Origin: MPNP01 sp965221445
GTDB lineage: Bacteria > Pseudomonadota > Alphaproteobacteria > Rhodobacterales > Rhodobacteraceae
Length of the DNA: 64,000 nucleotides
Assembly (NCBI GenBank): GCA_965221445.1
Contig: CBDCSF010000013.1
Span: forward strand, 1,426,001 to 1,490,000
Direction: 5' to 3'
The notes beneath the pieces are model-generated. The model was given only the letters and a program-made list of their open reading frames with translations, was not told the origin of the DNA and searched no databases. Positions within the stretch are counted from its first letter, which is position 1; every line of letters starts with the position of its first letter. Below, one piece after another: positions 1 to 8,974 of the stretch. Made by a program: the position numbers and the translations under genes.

Positions 1-1
1 A

Positions 2-212
2 TTATCTCCCGATACCATGAGGGAGATCACGGAAAGCTATGACCGGATTGTCGAAGAGGGTTTCCGGTACCACGAATCACTGTCGCCGTTGCCATCGAAT
101 GGCAGGTGGGGAAGGACGAAGCGTCGCAAGGGATACAATCTACTGCTGCGCCTGAGGGGCCACCGTGATTCCGTTCTCCTGTTCACCCACAATCCGCAGG
201 TTCCCGCCACGA
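2..212 (+). pseudogene. IS66-family transposase (TnpC) fragment
   Basis: Fragment of the C-terminal half of an IS66-type DDE transposase, cut by the window start. The stretch FRYHESLSPLPSNGR and the following KGYNLLLRLRGHRDSVLLF match, at the same spacing, the region before the VPAQNN-RAERNL motif of the IS66 transposase at 31442-32788. Reading is lost right after VPATNN, where the right end of an unrelated transposon begins (about 213). The remaining 3' end of the IS66 element appears after that insertion (385-521). Clearly non-functional. Family assignment rests on comparison with the other IS66 copies in this window. Confidence 0.7.
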
Positions 213-384
213 ACAACTGGAACGTATCCCACCTCCATCGCATCAATATGGTGGAGTGTCTGGACAGGCGAAGGAAGGACATCAAGCCAATCTGCTAAAC
301 CAAAAACTACCGGGAAAGGGAATATATCTCACTACTGCCGAAATAATGTGAAAAATTGGAATTGAATTATTGTGAAAAACAACA
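213..384 (+). mobile_element. Right-end remnant of the TOPRIM-carrying transposon
   Basis: About 170 bp that closely match the right end of the transposon at 7234-14883, ending in the same terminal sequence TTATTGTGAAAAACAACA. An internal stretch present at 14770-14820 is missing here. It splits an IS66 copy. Only the end survives, so it is a deletion relic. Confidence 0.7.
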
Positions 385-521
385 GTTGACCAGCACTTAC
401 TTGATTCACCAAAACCGGACTTGCCACCATTGCCCTAGAAACAATGTCCCGGAAGTACAATTGCATTGACCGTTGTTTTTGCCTAAAATGGAACTGTAAT
501 AATGGGGTGCTGAATAATCAC
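385..521 (+). mobile_element. 3' terminal remnant of IS66 element
   Basis: The end of this stretch, read on the minus strand, is GTGATTATTCAGCACCCC followed by a region with CATTTTAGGCA. It resembles the IS66 terminus seen at 34250 and 42767 (GTAACTATTCAGCACCCC, then TATTTTAGGCA). It is probably the far end of the IS66 copy whose transposase fragment lies at 2-212. Confidence 0.5.
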
Positions 522-536
522 AATATTTGACGTAAA

Positions 537-563
537 AAAGGGCGGGGAAACCCGCCCTTTGTA
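537..563 (-). terminator. Rho-independent terminator of first porin
   Basis: GGGCGGG-GAAA-CCCGCCC stem-loop with A/T runs on both sides, 20 bp after the porin stop codon. It reads as a terminator on the minus strand. Confidence 0.85.
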
Positions 564-582
564 TTCATTGTTCTTCCATGAA

Positions 583-1623
583 CTAGAAGGAAAAGGAAAT
601 TGCTGCTTCAAGCGTGGTTGTATCCACTGTACCGAGAGTTGCGTCATCCCCACTTTCAGCAGAGGTTAGGGTTTCGGTATCCTTTTTGTCGATACCAGCT
701 TCAAGTGTTGCACCGCCACCAAGATCATAGGAGAAATCAACCTCTATCCACTTGGTTTTTGTGGTTCCATTGTTACCTTCTCCAGATGCTCCCATCTGGT
801 CAAGTTTTAACGTTGAATAACCTACCGAGAAGGTTGCACCCTCGCCTGCAGACATCGAGGCCTTCACACCCAATCCTGAATTCTCTTTTGAACCTGTTTG
901 TGCTGCAGTAGTAACACTACCGTCATCACCAAGTACTGCTGGAACAATAATTGCATCAGTAAACTCAGACTTTGACCAGTAGAGAGATGTGCTTACACCT
1001 GAAAGGTCGGTTCCAATACTAACAGCAAGACCATCTTCGGAATCCATACCAACTCCAACACTGATCGTATTGATCGAGTGGCTGACACCGGCTGACCAGT
1101 CACCATCGGCTGCACCACCTTCCTGTGGGTCAGCCATTGTAATCCTGTAGGAAGTTCCTCCAAAAGAACCTTCAAGGCCAATTGTGGCATCACCTCCACC
1201 ACCGAAGTGATTATCGGCAACACCAAATCCACCAGCAAGGTCAATACCCTGATCATTACCACCTAATTTCAGTTTCCATGAACCATCGGCTGCGCCAATA
1301 TAAACATTGGAACCACCAACTTCATTGGCATCATCATCAATACCTTGTTCATCCTCAATGGAGATACCAGCACCAAAGACAAGCCCTCCATCAGTGGTAC
1401 CAGATGAACTGAAATTCACCTGATATTTCCTGATCAGATGTGTGCTTTCGGCCTCTGGGTCACCATCATCATCTACATTCTTAAACCCAAGTTTAGCTAC
1501 TCCACTTAAAGTGACTGCCGGGGCTTCCATCATCATTTCTTCATCCATTGCATCTTCTTCCATAGCGTACGAAACACTACCGGCTAGAGCAAGGGCAGAT
1601 GTGAATACGATAAATTTCTTCAT
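583..1623 (-). CDS. Outer-membrane porin (Rhodobacter-type), paralogue 1
   Basis: 346-residue trimeric porin of the general-diffusion type in the outer membrane. A signal peptide (MKKFIVFTSALALAGSVSYA) is followed by a short acidic Met-rich linker and then alternating beta-strand sequence with the recurring blocks GTTDGGLVFGAGISIEDE, GSWKLKLGGNDQGIDLAGGFG and YDLGGGATLEAGIDKK. The last residue is Phe (SFSF), the usual signal for BAM insertion. It is one of four paralogues in the window and lies divergently to paralogue 2, with a 720-bp intergenic region between. The start is set by the signal peptide and by the shared leader AATTTATATTATCAAGGAT upstream. Substrate range cannot be told from sequence. 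Confidence 0.88.
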   Translation of the reverse strand: MKKFIVFTSALALAGSVSYAMEEDAMDEEMMMEAPAVTLSGVAKLGFKNVDDDGDPEAESTHLIRKYQVNFSSSGTTDGGLVFGAGISIEDEQGIDDDANEVGGSNVYIGAADGSWKLKLGGNDQGIDLAGGFGVADNHFGGGGDATIGLEGSFGGTSYRITMADPQEGGAADGDWSAGVSHSINTISVGVGMDSEDGLAVSIGTDLSGVSTSLYWSKSEFTDAIIVPAVLGDDGSVTTAAQTGSKENSGLGVKASMSAGEGATFSVGYSTLKLDQMGASGEGNNGTTKTKWIEVDFSYDLGGGATLEAGIDKKDTETLTSAESGDDATLGTVDTTTLEAAISFSF

Positions 1624-1624
1624 T

Positions 1625-1662
1625 ATTACCTATCCCTTTATCCTTGATAATATAAATTACGA
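1625..1662 (-). promoter_or_regulatory. Conserved porin leader
   Basis: On the minus strand TAATTTATATTATCAAGGAT lies just before an AGGGATAGG ribosome-binding region and the ATG. The same block precedes all four porin genes in the window. It may hold the -10 box (TATATT or TATTAT) or a leader-RNA element. Confidence 0.6.
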
Positions 1663-2290
1663 ATTAGTAGTGTCATCACTACCGAGGAGGAAATTAACAT
1701 TCTGTAGGAACAATAGAAGGTAAATATTTTTATTTGTTACTACTGTGTCTTATTTACAACAGGTGTTTTTCCTGAAGTTAAAAGAACGGAGCACACCTTG
1801 AATGAATTGTTAGGTTTTCGGTGAAAATTGGATTTCTATCTCAAAATAAAATTAACGAGCTTTAAAGATGTCAGTTTATCGTCATACCGGTCCAAGGTAA
1901 ATCGCCTCCTAACTACACTAAACAACGCAATTACCTGAAATGAAGTATTTGTTTCTTCTTGGTACAGAGTTACCTTGAATAGGGTATTTCAGACTTTGGG
2001 CACATTATATTTCAAAGTTATAAAAAAGTAATTTAATTCTCCCAGGTTATGATACCAAGAAAATAGATACCCTGTTGTTACCAACTATCCAATTAAACGA
2101 ATCTATTACTGGAAAAGTTCCAATGAAACATACCCATTTTACTTGCCTCAGATTGATGGGGAATGATGATTTAATTCTAAATAAACCTTTCAGAAAAGTC
2201 TGTATAGACCCATCCAAATATAGGTCTAGATGGGACACTCATTAACCTCAACTAATTTCATAATCCACAAATCACTTGCTTCTTAGCCCC
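1663..2290. other. Long divergent intergenic region between porins
   Basis: About 630 bp, AT-rich, without a convincing reading frame; the only ORF over 60 codons has no recognisable features. It must hold the upstream control regions of both divergent porin genes. No clear operator repeat was recognised. Confidence 0.5.
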
Positions 2291-2343
2291 TCTGAATAGC
2301 CCTTGGTAATTTATATTATCAATAATATAAGGGATAGGTAAAA
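2291..2343 (+). promoter_or_regulatory. Conserved porin leader
   Basis: Contains TGAATAGCCCTTGGTAATTT followed by ATATTATCAA, shared almost exactly with the leader of the porin at 51899 and partly with the other two. AGGGATAGG precedes the ATG as the ribosome-binding site. Confidence 0.6.
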
Positions 2344-3378
2344 ATGAAGAGATTTATCGTATTCACATCTGCCCTTGTTCTAGCCGGTAGTGTTTCATAT
2401 GCTATGGATGAAGAGATGGACAAGGAAATGATGATGGAAGCCCCGGCACCGTCAGTAACCGTTGGAGGTTCCGCTGCAATCGGAATTATTAACGAAGATG
2501 ACGATAATGATGCAACTGAGGATTTCAAACTAATTCGTGAATATAAGGTTACATTTGCCTCAAGCGGTGTAACTGATGGCGGTCTAATGTTTGGTGCGGG
2601 TATTTCTATTGAGGATACCCACGATGATGATCCTGAACAAGAAGTCAATGGAGCCAGCGTATATGTTGGTAGTTCGGATGGTTCCTGGAAGTTGCAGTTT
2701 GGTGGTAATGACCCAGGCATCGACTTGGCCGGCGGCTTTGGCGTTTCCAAGGATCACTTCGGTGGTGAAGACAATAAAGACATTGCCTTGTCAGGAACAT
2801 TTGGAGGCACTGAGTATAGGATTACGGCAGCCGATCCAGGGTTGGAGGCAAGTGATAAAGGAGATGACGACTGGTCAATTGGTGTAAGCCATTCTGTCAA
2901 TACGATCAATGTCGGTGTTGGTATGGATTCCGAGAAGGGTCTTGCCATTGGTATTGGCACTGACCTTTCTGGCTTGAATACCTCCCTATACTGGTCAAAA
3001 TCTGAAATGGACATTGACCAGGATGCACTTTTGGCATCACCCTCAGGTACTGCTGCACCTGGTAAAGTGGAGAATGCAGGTTTAGGTGTCAAAGCTTCCA
3101 TGTCCGCTGGTGAAGGAGCCACCTTCTCGGTAGCTTATTCTACTCTGAAGAAAGAGCAAAATGCTACTGCAACTGCTGTCCATCAGTTTGATGGTGTTGC
3201 TGAAACTAAAATGATTGAAATTGACTTTTCCTATGATCTTGGTGGAGGTGCTACCCTCAAGGCTGGTATTGACAAAAAAGACGAAGAGAAAATAGACGAG
3301 GGTGATACCACTGATGGTGCCACAATTACCCAAAAAGATACGACAACGCTTGAGGCGTTGATTTCAATGTCATTCTAA
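2344..3378 (+). CDS. Outer-membrane porin, paralogue 2
   Basis: 344-residue porin of the same family as its divergent neighbour at 583-1623. Signal peptide MKRFIVFTSALVLAGSVSYA, acidic Met-rich linker (EEMDKEMMMEAPAP), then beta-barrel repeats (VTDGGLMFGAGISIEDT, GSWKLQFGGNDPGIDLAGG, YDLGGGATLKAGIDKK) and a terminal Phe. Loops such as AAIGIINEDDDNDATED differ between the paralogues, which suggests that surface-exposed parts diversify. The start follows the shared leader and its AGGGATAGG site. Confidence 0.88.
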   Translation: MKRFIVFTSALVLAGSVSYAMDEEMDKEMMMEAPAPSVTVGGSAAIGIINEDDDNDATEDFKLIREYKVTFASSGVTDGGLMFGAGISIEDTHDDDPEQEVNGASVYVGSSDGSWKLQFGGNDPGIDLAGGFGVSKDHFGGEDNKDIALSGTFGGTEYRITAADPGLEASDKGDDDWSIGVSHSVNTINVGVGMDSEKGLAIGIGTDLSGLNTSLYWSKSEMDIDQDALLASPSGTAAPGKVENAGLGVKASMSAGEGATFSVAYSTLKKEQNATATAVHQFDGVAETKMIEIDFSYDLGGGATLKAGIDKKDEEKIDEGDTTDGATITQKDTTTLEALISMSF

Positions 3379-3404
3379 TTTTATCTGATTAGTTTAAGAA
3401 TTTA

Positions 3405-3436
3405 TAAAAAGGCGGGTATACCCGCCTTTTTCTTGT
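3405..3436 (+). terminator. Rho-independent terminator of second porin
   Basis: AAAAAGGCGGG-TATA-CCCGCCTTTTT, a symmetrical stem with a T run, 27 bp after the porin stop codon. Confidence 0.88.
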
Positions 3437-3467
3437 GATGATAGGGTCTGAGTGATATTGTGTAAAA

Positions 3468-3552
3468 CGTGTGAGCGATGGGAGACTGTTCAAACTCATC
3501 AAGGCATGGTTGGAGATGCCGATAGAGGAGGACGATGGTCATGGTGGAAATG
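3468..3552 (+). pseudogene. Group II intron reverse transcriptase fragment
   Basis: An 85-bp fragment encoding RVSDGRLFKLIKAWLEMP followed by IEEDDGHGG, nearly identical to the segment of the intron-encoded reverse transcriptase at 19144-19222. It ends at exactly the nucleotide (after GGTCATGGTGG) where the second RIT element is inserted in the other copy, and RIT-end sequence follows here too. It is a relic of an intron copy that was also hit by a RIT element. Confidence 0.75.
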
Positions 3553-3590
3553 CCGACAAATGACTCAGGGACCCCTTGAACCTACTGGAT
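3553..3590 (+). mobile_element. RIT-element end fragment
   Basis: AAATGCCGACAAATGACTC followed by AGGGACCCCTTGAAC matches the outer part of RIT ends (compare 60388-60440). Only about 38 bp remain before the 3' end of the IS4-family transposase gene. Confidence 0.55.
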
Positions 3591-3972
3591 TCACACATGT
3601 CCTGTCAGTCCATATCCAAGTTGTATGGCCCGGAATTGATACAGTCCACGCAACATGACAACCGGGCCCGGTTTTCCATAATAGCAGTTCCATCTCCCGA
3701 GACGTGCACAGACCCAGGCCGCAAAGGCTAGGGATCCCACCGGATGCGGGTTCTTCTGCCTTTCCGTCCGGCCCTCAAGGGTAACCGATACCGCTTCCAA
3801 GGCCTCCCGGTCGGCCGGTGAAAACACATCCTCAAGAGGCCTTTGGCCCTCGCCATCGCGATCCTGAACCAACTGCAGGCAGGACACACCAGCCACCAAT
3901 GTCATCGCACAGAGATTACGGAAGGGGGCCGTCGACATCAAGACCCTCTCAATGTCAAAACCCTGGGTCTTG
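3591..3972 (-). pseudogene. IS4-family transposase, C-terminal part
   Basis: C-terminal part of an IS4/Tn5-like transposase read on the minus strand. It includes DKTQGFDIERV, a QLVQDRDGE segment and the family signature KNPHPVGSLAFAAWVCARLG, then PGPVVMLRGLYQF. The N-terminal part lies 11 kb away at 15174-15609. The gene was split by the RIT element at 3973-15166, which is flanked by the 7-bp repeat GGTCTTG. Removing the insertion and one repeat copy restores the continuous reading FRTIKTQGFDIE. Confidence 0.85.
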
Positions 3973-3985
3973 TCAATAGCGCCCG

Positions 3986-4017
3986 AAATATAAATGTTGA
4001 TATCAACATTTATATTT
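3986..4017. repeat. 32-bp perfect palindrome at RIT1 left end
   Basis: Perfect palindrome with the core AAATGTTGATATCAACATTT. A one-mismatch copy sits at 15120-15151 at the other end. Related palindromes are at 22664-22689 (RIT2) and 61139-61157 (alone). It is probably a recombinase-binding site. Confidence 0.8.
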
Positions 4018-4020
4018 AAA

Positions 4021-4103
4021 TGCCGACAAATTTTTTATGTTGACAAATGATTCGATATCCCCTTCCAAAGGGAGTTTGAGTCTTAATTTGTCAACATAAA
4101 ACT
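4021..4103. repeat. RIT1 left terminal repeat block
   Basis: Three copies of the 13-bp motif: TGCCGACAAAT and TATGTTGACAAAT in direct order, then ATTTGTCAACATA inverted after a 38-bp spacer. The mirror image is at 15037-15117. Confidence 0.8.
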
Positions 4104-4145
4104 GGTCGGGCAACCACTCCATCTGACTGTTTATCCTCATATAAT

Positions 4146-4172
4146 CCTCTCTTTTAAACTAAAAATGAGAGG
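4146..4172 (+). promoter_or_regulatory. Hairpin upstream of RIT recombinase A
   Basis: CCTCTC - 15 nt - GAGAGG just before the start codon at 4181. The same hairpin precedes gene A in RIT2 and RIT4. In RIT3 both arms change together (CCTTTC/GAAAGG), so it is a candidate operator or translation-control hairpin. Confidence 0.6.
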
Positions 4173-4180
4173 TTGTATTT

Positions 4181-5413
4181 ATGAGTACATATGAGAACAC
4201 ATCATTGTCGTGTTGCTTTTGGCTGGAGGAGTACATTGGTGATTTTCTGGACTCCCTTGACCAAAAGGGATATGCTAGGAATACGATAGAGCAGTATAAA
4301 TATTCTGCGAATTATATTTGTCATCATGTGGAAGCACTTGGCATGGGGCCAGAGGATCTGGATACGGAATTCTTTGACGCTCTTGCCACCACCTGTCCTT
4401 GTACCGGATCCGGTTTCATGAACAAAATGCTTCCCCTGACTGCCCGTTGCATCGCCGATGATCTGGTCGTCAAGGGTATCATCATTCGTCCACCGTAAAA
4501 TGTATCACTTGGTGGGCCTCGGGAACACTTGATACTGGAGTGGGACAACTGGCTGAAGTCCAACCGGGGCTTGTGTGGTGAAGGTATTGGCAGGCACCAC
4601 AGGGCATTCAGACTATTTTTGGACTATTTTTGCGAGACCTCTCCTGGTGTGGATGATCTGGCGTCACTTACCCCGGGCATGATATATGGCTTCCTTTATG
4701 AACACGCCGGCAGGAATGGTTGGAGAATTGGATTTGTTCGTAACATCCTGCGGTTCCTGTTCTGGAGTGGCAGGATATCAAGGGATCTCAGCCTTGTCAT
4801 TCCACCAGTTGCCGGCAGGCGTGATAACAACATAACCCGTCTTGTTGATACTGATACAGTGGAAAAACTGTTGGCTGCCATTCATGGCAACACTCCCCTT
4901 GCCTTGCGCGATTATGCTGCCCTTTTGCTGATGGCACGTCTGGGATTGCGGGCCAAGGAAGTTGTTGCCATGCGACTTGATGATATCGACTGGTTGATAG
5001 GCAGGATACTTATTCGTGGCAAGGGGGGTGATCAAGGCCACATGCCTCTCCCGGTTGATGTTGGCGATGCTTTGGTGAACTGGCTCCGTCATGGTCGGCG
5101 GGGGTCATCACGACATGTCTTTGTAACCGTTCTGGCTCCATTCAAGCCCTTGACGACATCGCAATCATTCCGTAAGGCGATTCGCAAGGCCTATAACCAT
5201 TTGGGCTTGACACCATCGAGCGGAGAGTTCCGAACCCATTCCTTGCGTCATGGACTGGCGATGACCCTTTTGGAGAAGGGCAATTCCCTTGCCGAAATCA
5301 GTGATGTCCTTCGCCATCGAAGCATGCAGACGACGACTGTTTACGCCCGACACGACATCACGGCCCTTCGTCCACTTGCCGGTACCTGGCCGATTGAGGG
5401 AGGAGTTCAATGA
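4181..5413 (+). pseudogene. RIT1 tyrosine recombinase A (nonsense mutation)
   Basis: First recombinase of the trio, 410 codons, equivalent to the intact 409-residue protein at 19386-20615. A single TAA at 4496-4498 replaces the Glu codon in the KPPEDLS region. The frame then continues without further damage through the catalytic part (GLRAKEV, HSLRHGLAM, LRHRSMQTTTVYARHD), so the Arg, His-x-x-Arg, His and Tyr residues are still encoded. The last bases overlap gene B (ATGA arrangement), implying translational coupling in the ancestral element. Confidence 0.85.
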
Positions 5414-6372
5414 CAACAACCATGAACGAACATCTTGACAGGTATCTGGCTCAGAGAGAGGCCTTTGGTACAGGTCTATCACGTCGACCAGTCAGGGATC
5501 TGGGAAACTTTGCCGCTTTTGCAACAGCCAAGGGTCAAAGCCATATAACGACCGCATTGTACCAACGCTGGCAAGAACAATCTGCCCGGGTGAGTCAAAA
5601 AACCTGGTCAAATCGACTTTCCCATGTCTGGGTCTTTGCCCGTTGGTTGCAAAGTCTGGAACCGGCGTGTGAGATTCCCCCACGAGGACTGGTTCAAGGA
5701 CACTACAGACGACCGGCACCGTATATCTATTCCGATGAGGAGATCATCAAAATAGTCAGGGAAGCCTCCAAACTGCCGTCAGCAAATGGTTTGCGAGGTA
5801 TCACCTGTTCCACCCTGCTTGGTCTTTTGGCGGCAACCGGACTTCGTCATGGTGAAGCACTTGGTCTTGATGACGGTGATGTGGATACTGATGAGTGCGT
5901 GATTCATGTCAGAAAAAGCAAGAATGGCAGTGAACGTGCAATACCGATTACTTCCTGTACGGCTGAGCGTCTGGTTGGGTACCAAATCCTGCGGGACAGG
6001 GTTTGGGGCGTTTCTTCGGAACGGGCCTTTTTCCGGTCGTGGCTGAGTGACCGGAGACTGCAAGGCCAAGACGGCCGAAGAATCTTTGCCCGTGTTGGCC
6101 AGATCATCGGTCTACGTGAGAAGAGATCAGATGGAAGGACTGGAAAAGGTCCCCGTATACATGATCTCCGTCACACCTTTGCCACTCGCACCATAATTAG
6201 ATGGCTGCGTACCGGTCGGAATCCCGACCATGAGATCTATAAACTCACCACTTTCCTTGGGCACAAATTACCTTGTTATACCTACTGGTATCTTGAGGCC
6301 GTGCCCGAGATCATGACCCTGACCATGAGACAGGCCGAGAAAGCAATTGGATATGGGAGGGAGGACTCATGA
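5410..6372 (+). CDS. RIT1 tyrosine recombinase B
   Basis: 320-residue site-specific tyrosine recombinase, second of the trio. A SAM-like DNA-binding N-terminal part is followed by a catalytic domain with Arg in ATGLRHGEALGLDDGDV, His-x-x-Arg in HDLRHTFATRTI, His in TTFLGHKLP and Tyr in CYTYWYLEA. It overlaps A upstream and C downstream by 4 bases. The reading frame is intact although its partners A and C are broken in this copy. It acts on element DNA, probably together with A and C. Confidence 0.88.
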   Translation: MTTTMNEHLDRYLAQREAFGTGLSRRPVRDLGNFAAFATAKGQSHITTALYQRWQEQSARVSQKTWSNRLSHVWVFARWLQSLEPACEIPPRGLVQGHYRRPAPYIYSDEEIIKIVREASKLPSANGLRGITCSTLLGLLAATGLRHGEALGLDDGDVDTDECVIHVRKSKNGSERAIPITSCTAERLVGYQILRDRVWGVSSERAFFRSWLSDRRLQGQDGRRIFARVGQIIGLREKRSDGRTGKGPRIHDLRHTFATRTIIRWLRTGRNPDHEIYKLTTFLGHKLPCYTYWYLEAVPEIMTLTMRQAEKAIGYGREDS

Positions 6373-7275
6373 CGACTTCTGTTACCCATTCACTCCCCAA
6401 ACTTCTGGGCGGCTTCTTCACTCGACTGAGAACGGAAATGAATGCCAGTCCCCATACCATGGACAGTTATCGCTATGCCATGCGATTGCTGCTGGATTAT
6501 GCCTCGGACAGGTTGGACAAGGCGTTCACCGACATCAAGGTTGAGGATCTTGATGCCGATCTTGTTGCGGCGTTTCTTCTTCATCTGGAACAGGAGCGAA
6601 ACAACAGCATCCACACACGCAACATCCGTCTTGCAGCGATCAGGAAAGTGTTTGACTACATTGGCAGCCGGGAACCGGAGTTGATGCTGACCTGCCAGAG
6701 AGTGTTGGCCATTCCGGCCAAGCGTACATCACAGCGGACGGTGGACTATCTTGAACCGGAAGAAACTTCGGCCCTGTTGGCAGCTCCTGATCTGTCCACA
6801 TGGATTGGCCGGCGAGACCGGTGTCTGTTACTGGTGGCCCTGCAGACAGGCCTCAGGGTCTCGGAATTGGTTGGGCTTGATTTGGGAGATGTTTCCATGG
6901 TCAAGCCAGGGGATGCCAGTCTTCATGCCCGGGGTAAGGGAAGAAAGGAAAGAACGGTTCCCCTCAGGAGTGACTCGGTGGAGGTCTTGACCACCTGGTT
7001 GCAGGAACGGGGCAAGGCCGGGGATGATGCACTGTTTGTCACCAACCGATGTAGACGCTTCAGCCGGGACGGAATAGGACGTATCGTGCGGAAACATGTT
7101 GCCATTGCTGCACGCTCCTGTCCTTCCCTTGGGAAAAAGCGGGTCAGTCCCCATACCCTTCGACACACTGCTGCCATGGATTTGTTGCGCAGTGGGGTCA
7201 GTTGTACGGTGATTGCCCTCTGGCTTGGCCATGTGTTATTTCTCACAATAAATCGTCACGTAACCCCGGTTTTTT

Positions 7276-7323
7276 ATCAAATTAATTCAACACCGATTTG
7301 CTGATAAACTGAATTAATTTGAG
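7276..7323. repeat. Inverted repeat in transposon left end
   Basis: TCAAATTAATTCA - about 20 nt - TGAATTAATTTGA, 13-bp arms without mismatch, 45 bp inside the left terminus. Possible transposase or regulator site. Confidence 0.55.
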
Positions 7324-7406
7324 AATCATCCTCTTTCCTTTCCAAGCAGTTCCTTTTTTGAAGTAGTCAAGCCCACGGGTGGGGCAGTCATCCTTCCTGT
7401 CAAGAG

Positions 7407-7440
7407 AAGGGCACCCGGGTTTGTCTTCCCGGATGCCCTT
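7407..7440. promoter_or_regulatory. GC-rich hairpin before transposon operon
   Basis: AAGGGCACCCGGG - 8 nt - CCCGGATGCCCTT, 13-bp arms with one mismatch pair, 46 bp before the first transposon gene. It could insulate the operon from read-through or be an operator. Confidence 0.5.
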
Positions 7441-7485
7441 GTGGTATTGTGTATTACACAACCTAACACGATACCGGATGGAACA

Positions 7486-8124
7486 ATGCAAATCCACTAC
7501 GATACACACCTTTCCACCAGTGCTTACATTAAACTATCGGGGTGGCAGAATGCAAGGTTAAAAACCTGTCCGATCAATCCCGGTGGTAACCATCGGCTAC
7601 ACCGGCATGGAACCTATGCAAGGAAGTATCCCGACGGGATGAGAGTTGCCCGCTATTATTGCCGGATCTGCCGGACGACCTTCAGCCTCCTGCCGACCTT
7701 CATGGCAGCCGGCTGTCCGGGCACCCTGGATGATATTGAGACTGTGGTCCTGGCGTACGAGGAGTGTGGCACGGTCAACGGGTCCCTGCAACGTGTCAGG
7801 GCCGGTCATGGTAGCACTGCACGAGCACAACGGCGCTGGTTGCAGCGCCGGATCGGTGCGGTTCAGTTGTTGCTGGCAACCGTCAAGGGTCTGTTTCCCG
7901 AGCTTTATTACGAGGTGGACCCGACGCTGGCATCCTTTCGCCACAAGGGACCACCGGTACACATCCTCGTTATCCTCCGCATCCAGTGTGAATCCTGGCT
8001 CCAGACCCTGCCCCGGCCGGTCGGATTTTACCGCAAGAAACGATCCGTTGAGTCGCAATCCGACCCACCAACAGACAATGGCCAATGGCAGGACGGCAGA
8101 ATCCGGGCTAAATCCTTGCCATAA
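7486..8124 (+). CDS. Zinc-ribbon protein of transposon (DUF6431-like)
   Basis: About 212 residues, first gene of the transposon operon. An N-terminal zinc ribbon is formed by the Cys of CPINPGGNHRLHRHG and the CRIC pair in YYCRICRTTFSLLPTFMA, a layout shared with DUF6431-type proteins that accompany DDE transposases. The middle part is rich in Arg and has a helical ARAQRRWLQRRIGAVQLLL stretch. It probably binds transposon or target DNA. The start chosen is the ATG after GGATGGAACA; an upstream GTG at 7441 is possible. The transposase start follows 34 bp downstream. Family name from recall, so moderate certainty. Confidence 0.65.
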   Translation: MQIHYDTHLSTSAYIKLSGWQNARLKTCPINPGGNHRLHRHGTYARKYPDGMRVARYYCRICRTTFSLLPTFMAAGCPGTLDDIETVVLAYEECGTVNGSLQRVRAGHGSTARAQRRWLQRRIGAVQLLLATVKGLFPELYYEVDPTLASFRHKGPPVHILVILRIQCESWLQTLPRPVGFYRKKRSVESQSDPPTDNGQWQDGRIRAKSLP

Positions 8125-8974
8125 TCATTTTTTTCCAGAAAAGGGAGGCCAGAACACCATGAACCAATCCAGAAAGCAGCATCAAAAGGAGGTTGCCCTG
8201 TTCCGCTATGGCCTGGTTTCGATCATCAGGGCCTGTCCAGCGGGACCCGAACGGAGGGCACTCATCGCCGAACTGGCATCAAAGGAACACAGGATTCCAG
8301 GTACGACCCGGACCCGGGTGGCCGTTGGAACACTCAGGGACTGGGTCCGCAAATACGAACTCAACGGCCTTGCAGGGATCGAGCCGAAGAGGCGCATCGA
8401 CCCGGTCCAGCCACGCCGGATGTCAGTCGAGGTGACCGAGATCCTCCTGGCCATCAAGCGCAACCATCCCGATTTGAGCGTCCGCCAGGTCATTGCCAAA
8501 GGAAAGAAGGATAGTGAACTGTCACCGGATGTCCCACTCTCGCCGGCAACCGTCTACCGCCTGTTTGCCCGGGAGGGGCTGATGGTCAGGGAGGCCCCGG
8601 CACGATACCAGGACATGCGGCGTTTCGAATATCCCAATGCCTGCGATTTGTGGCAGGCCGATGTCATGCACGGGCCGAAGGTGCCCGACCAGCAGGGACG
8701 GAAACGCAAGACCTACTTGATTGCCATCATAGATGACACCACCAGGGTCATCCCCTTTGCCCATTTCGCCTTTTCCGAAAAGGCGGCGGACTTTCTCCAT
8801 GTCCTCAGGGAAGCCATTGTCCGCAGGGGACTGCCCGTCCGCCTCTATACCGACAACGGATCCAACTTCCGTTCCCTGCACCTGGCCACGGTCTGTGCCC
8901 GCCTCGGCATTGCCTTGCTGCATGCCAGGCCCTACCACGCATCCGGAAAAGGGAATGCTTCATACTGCACCTCA

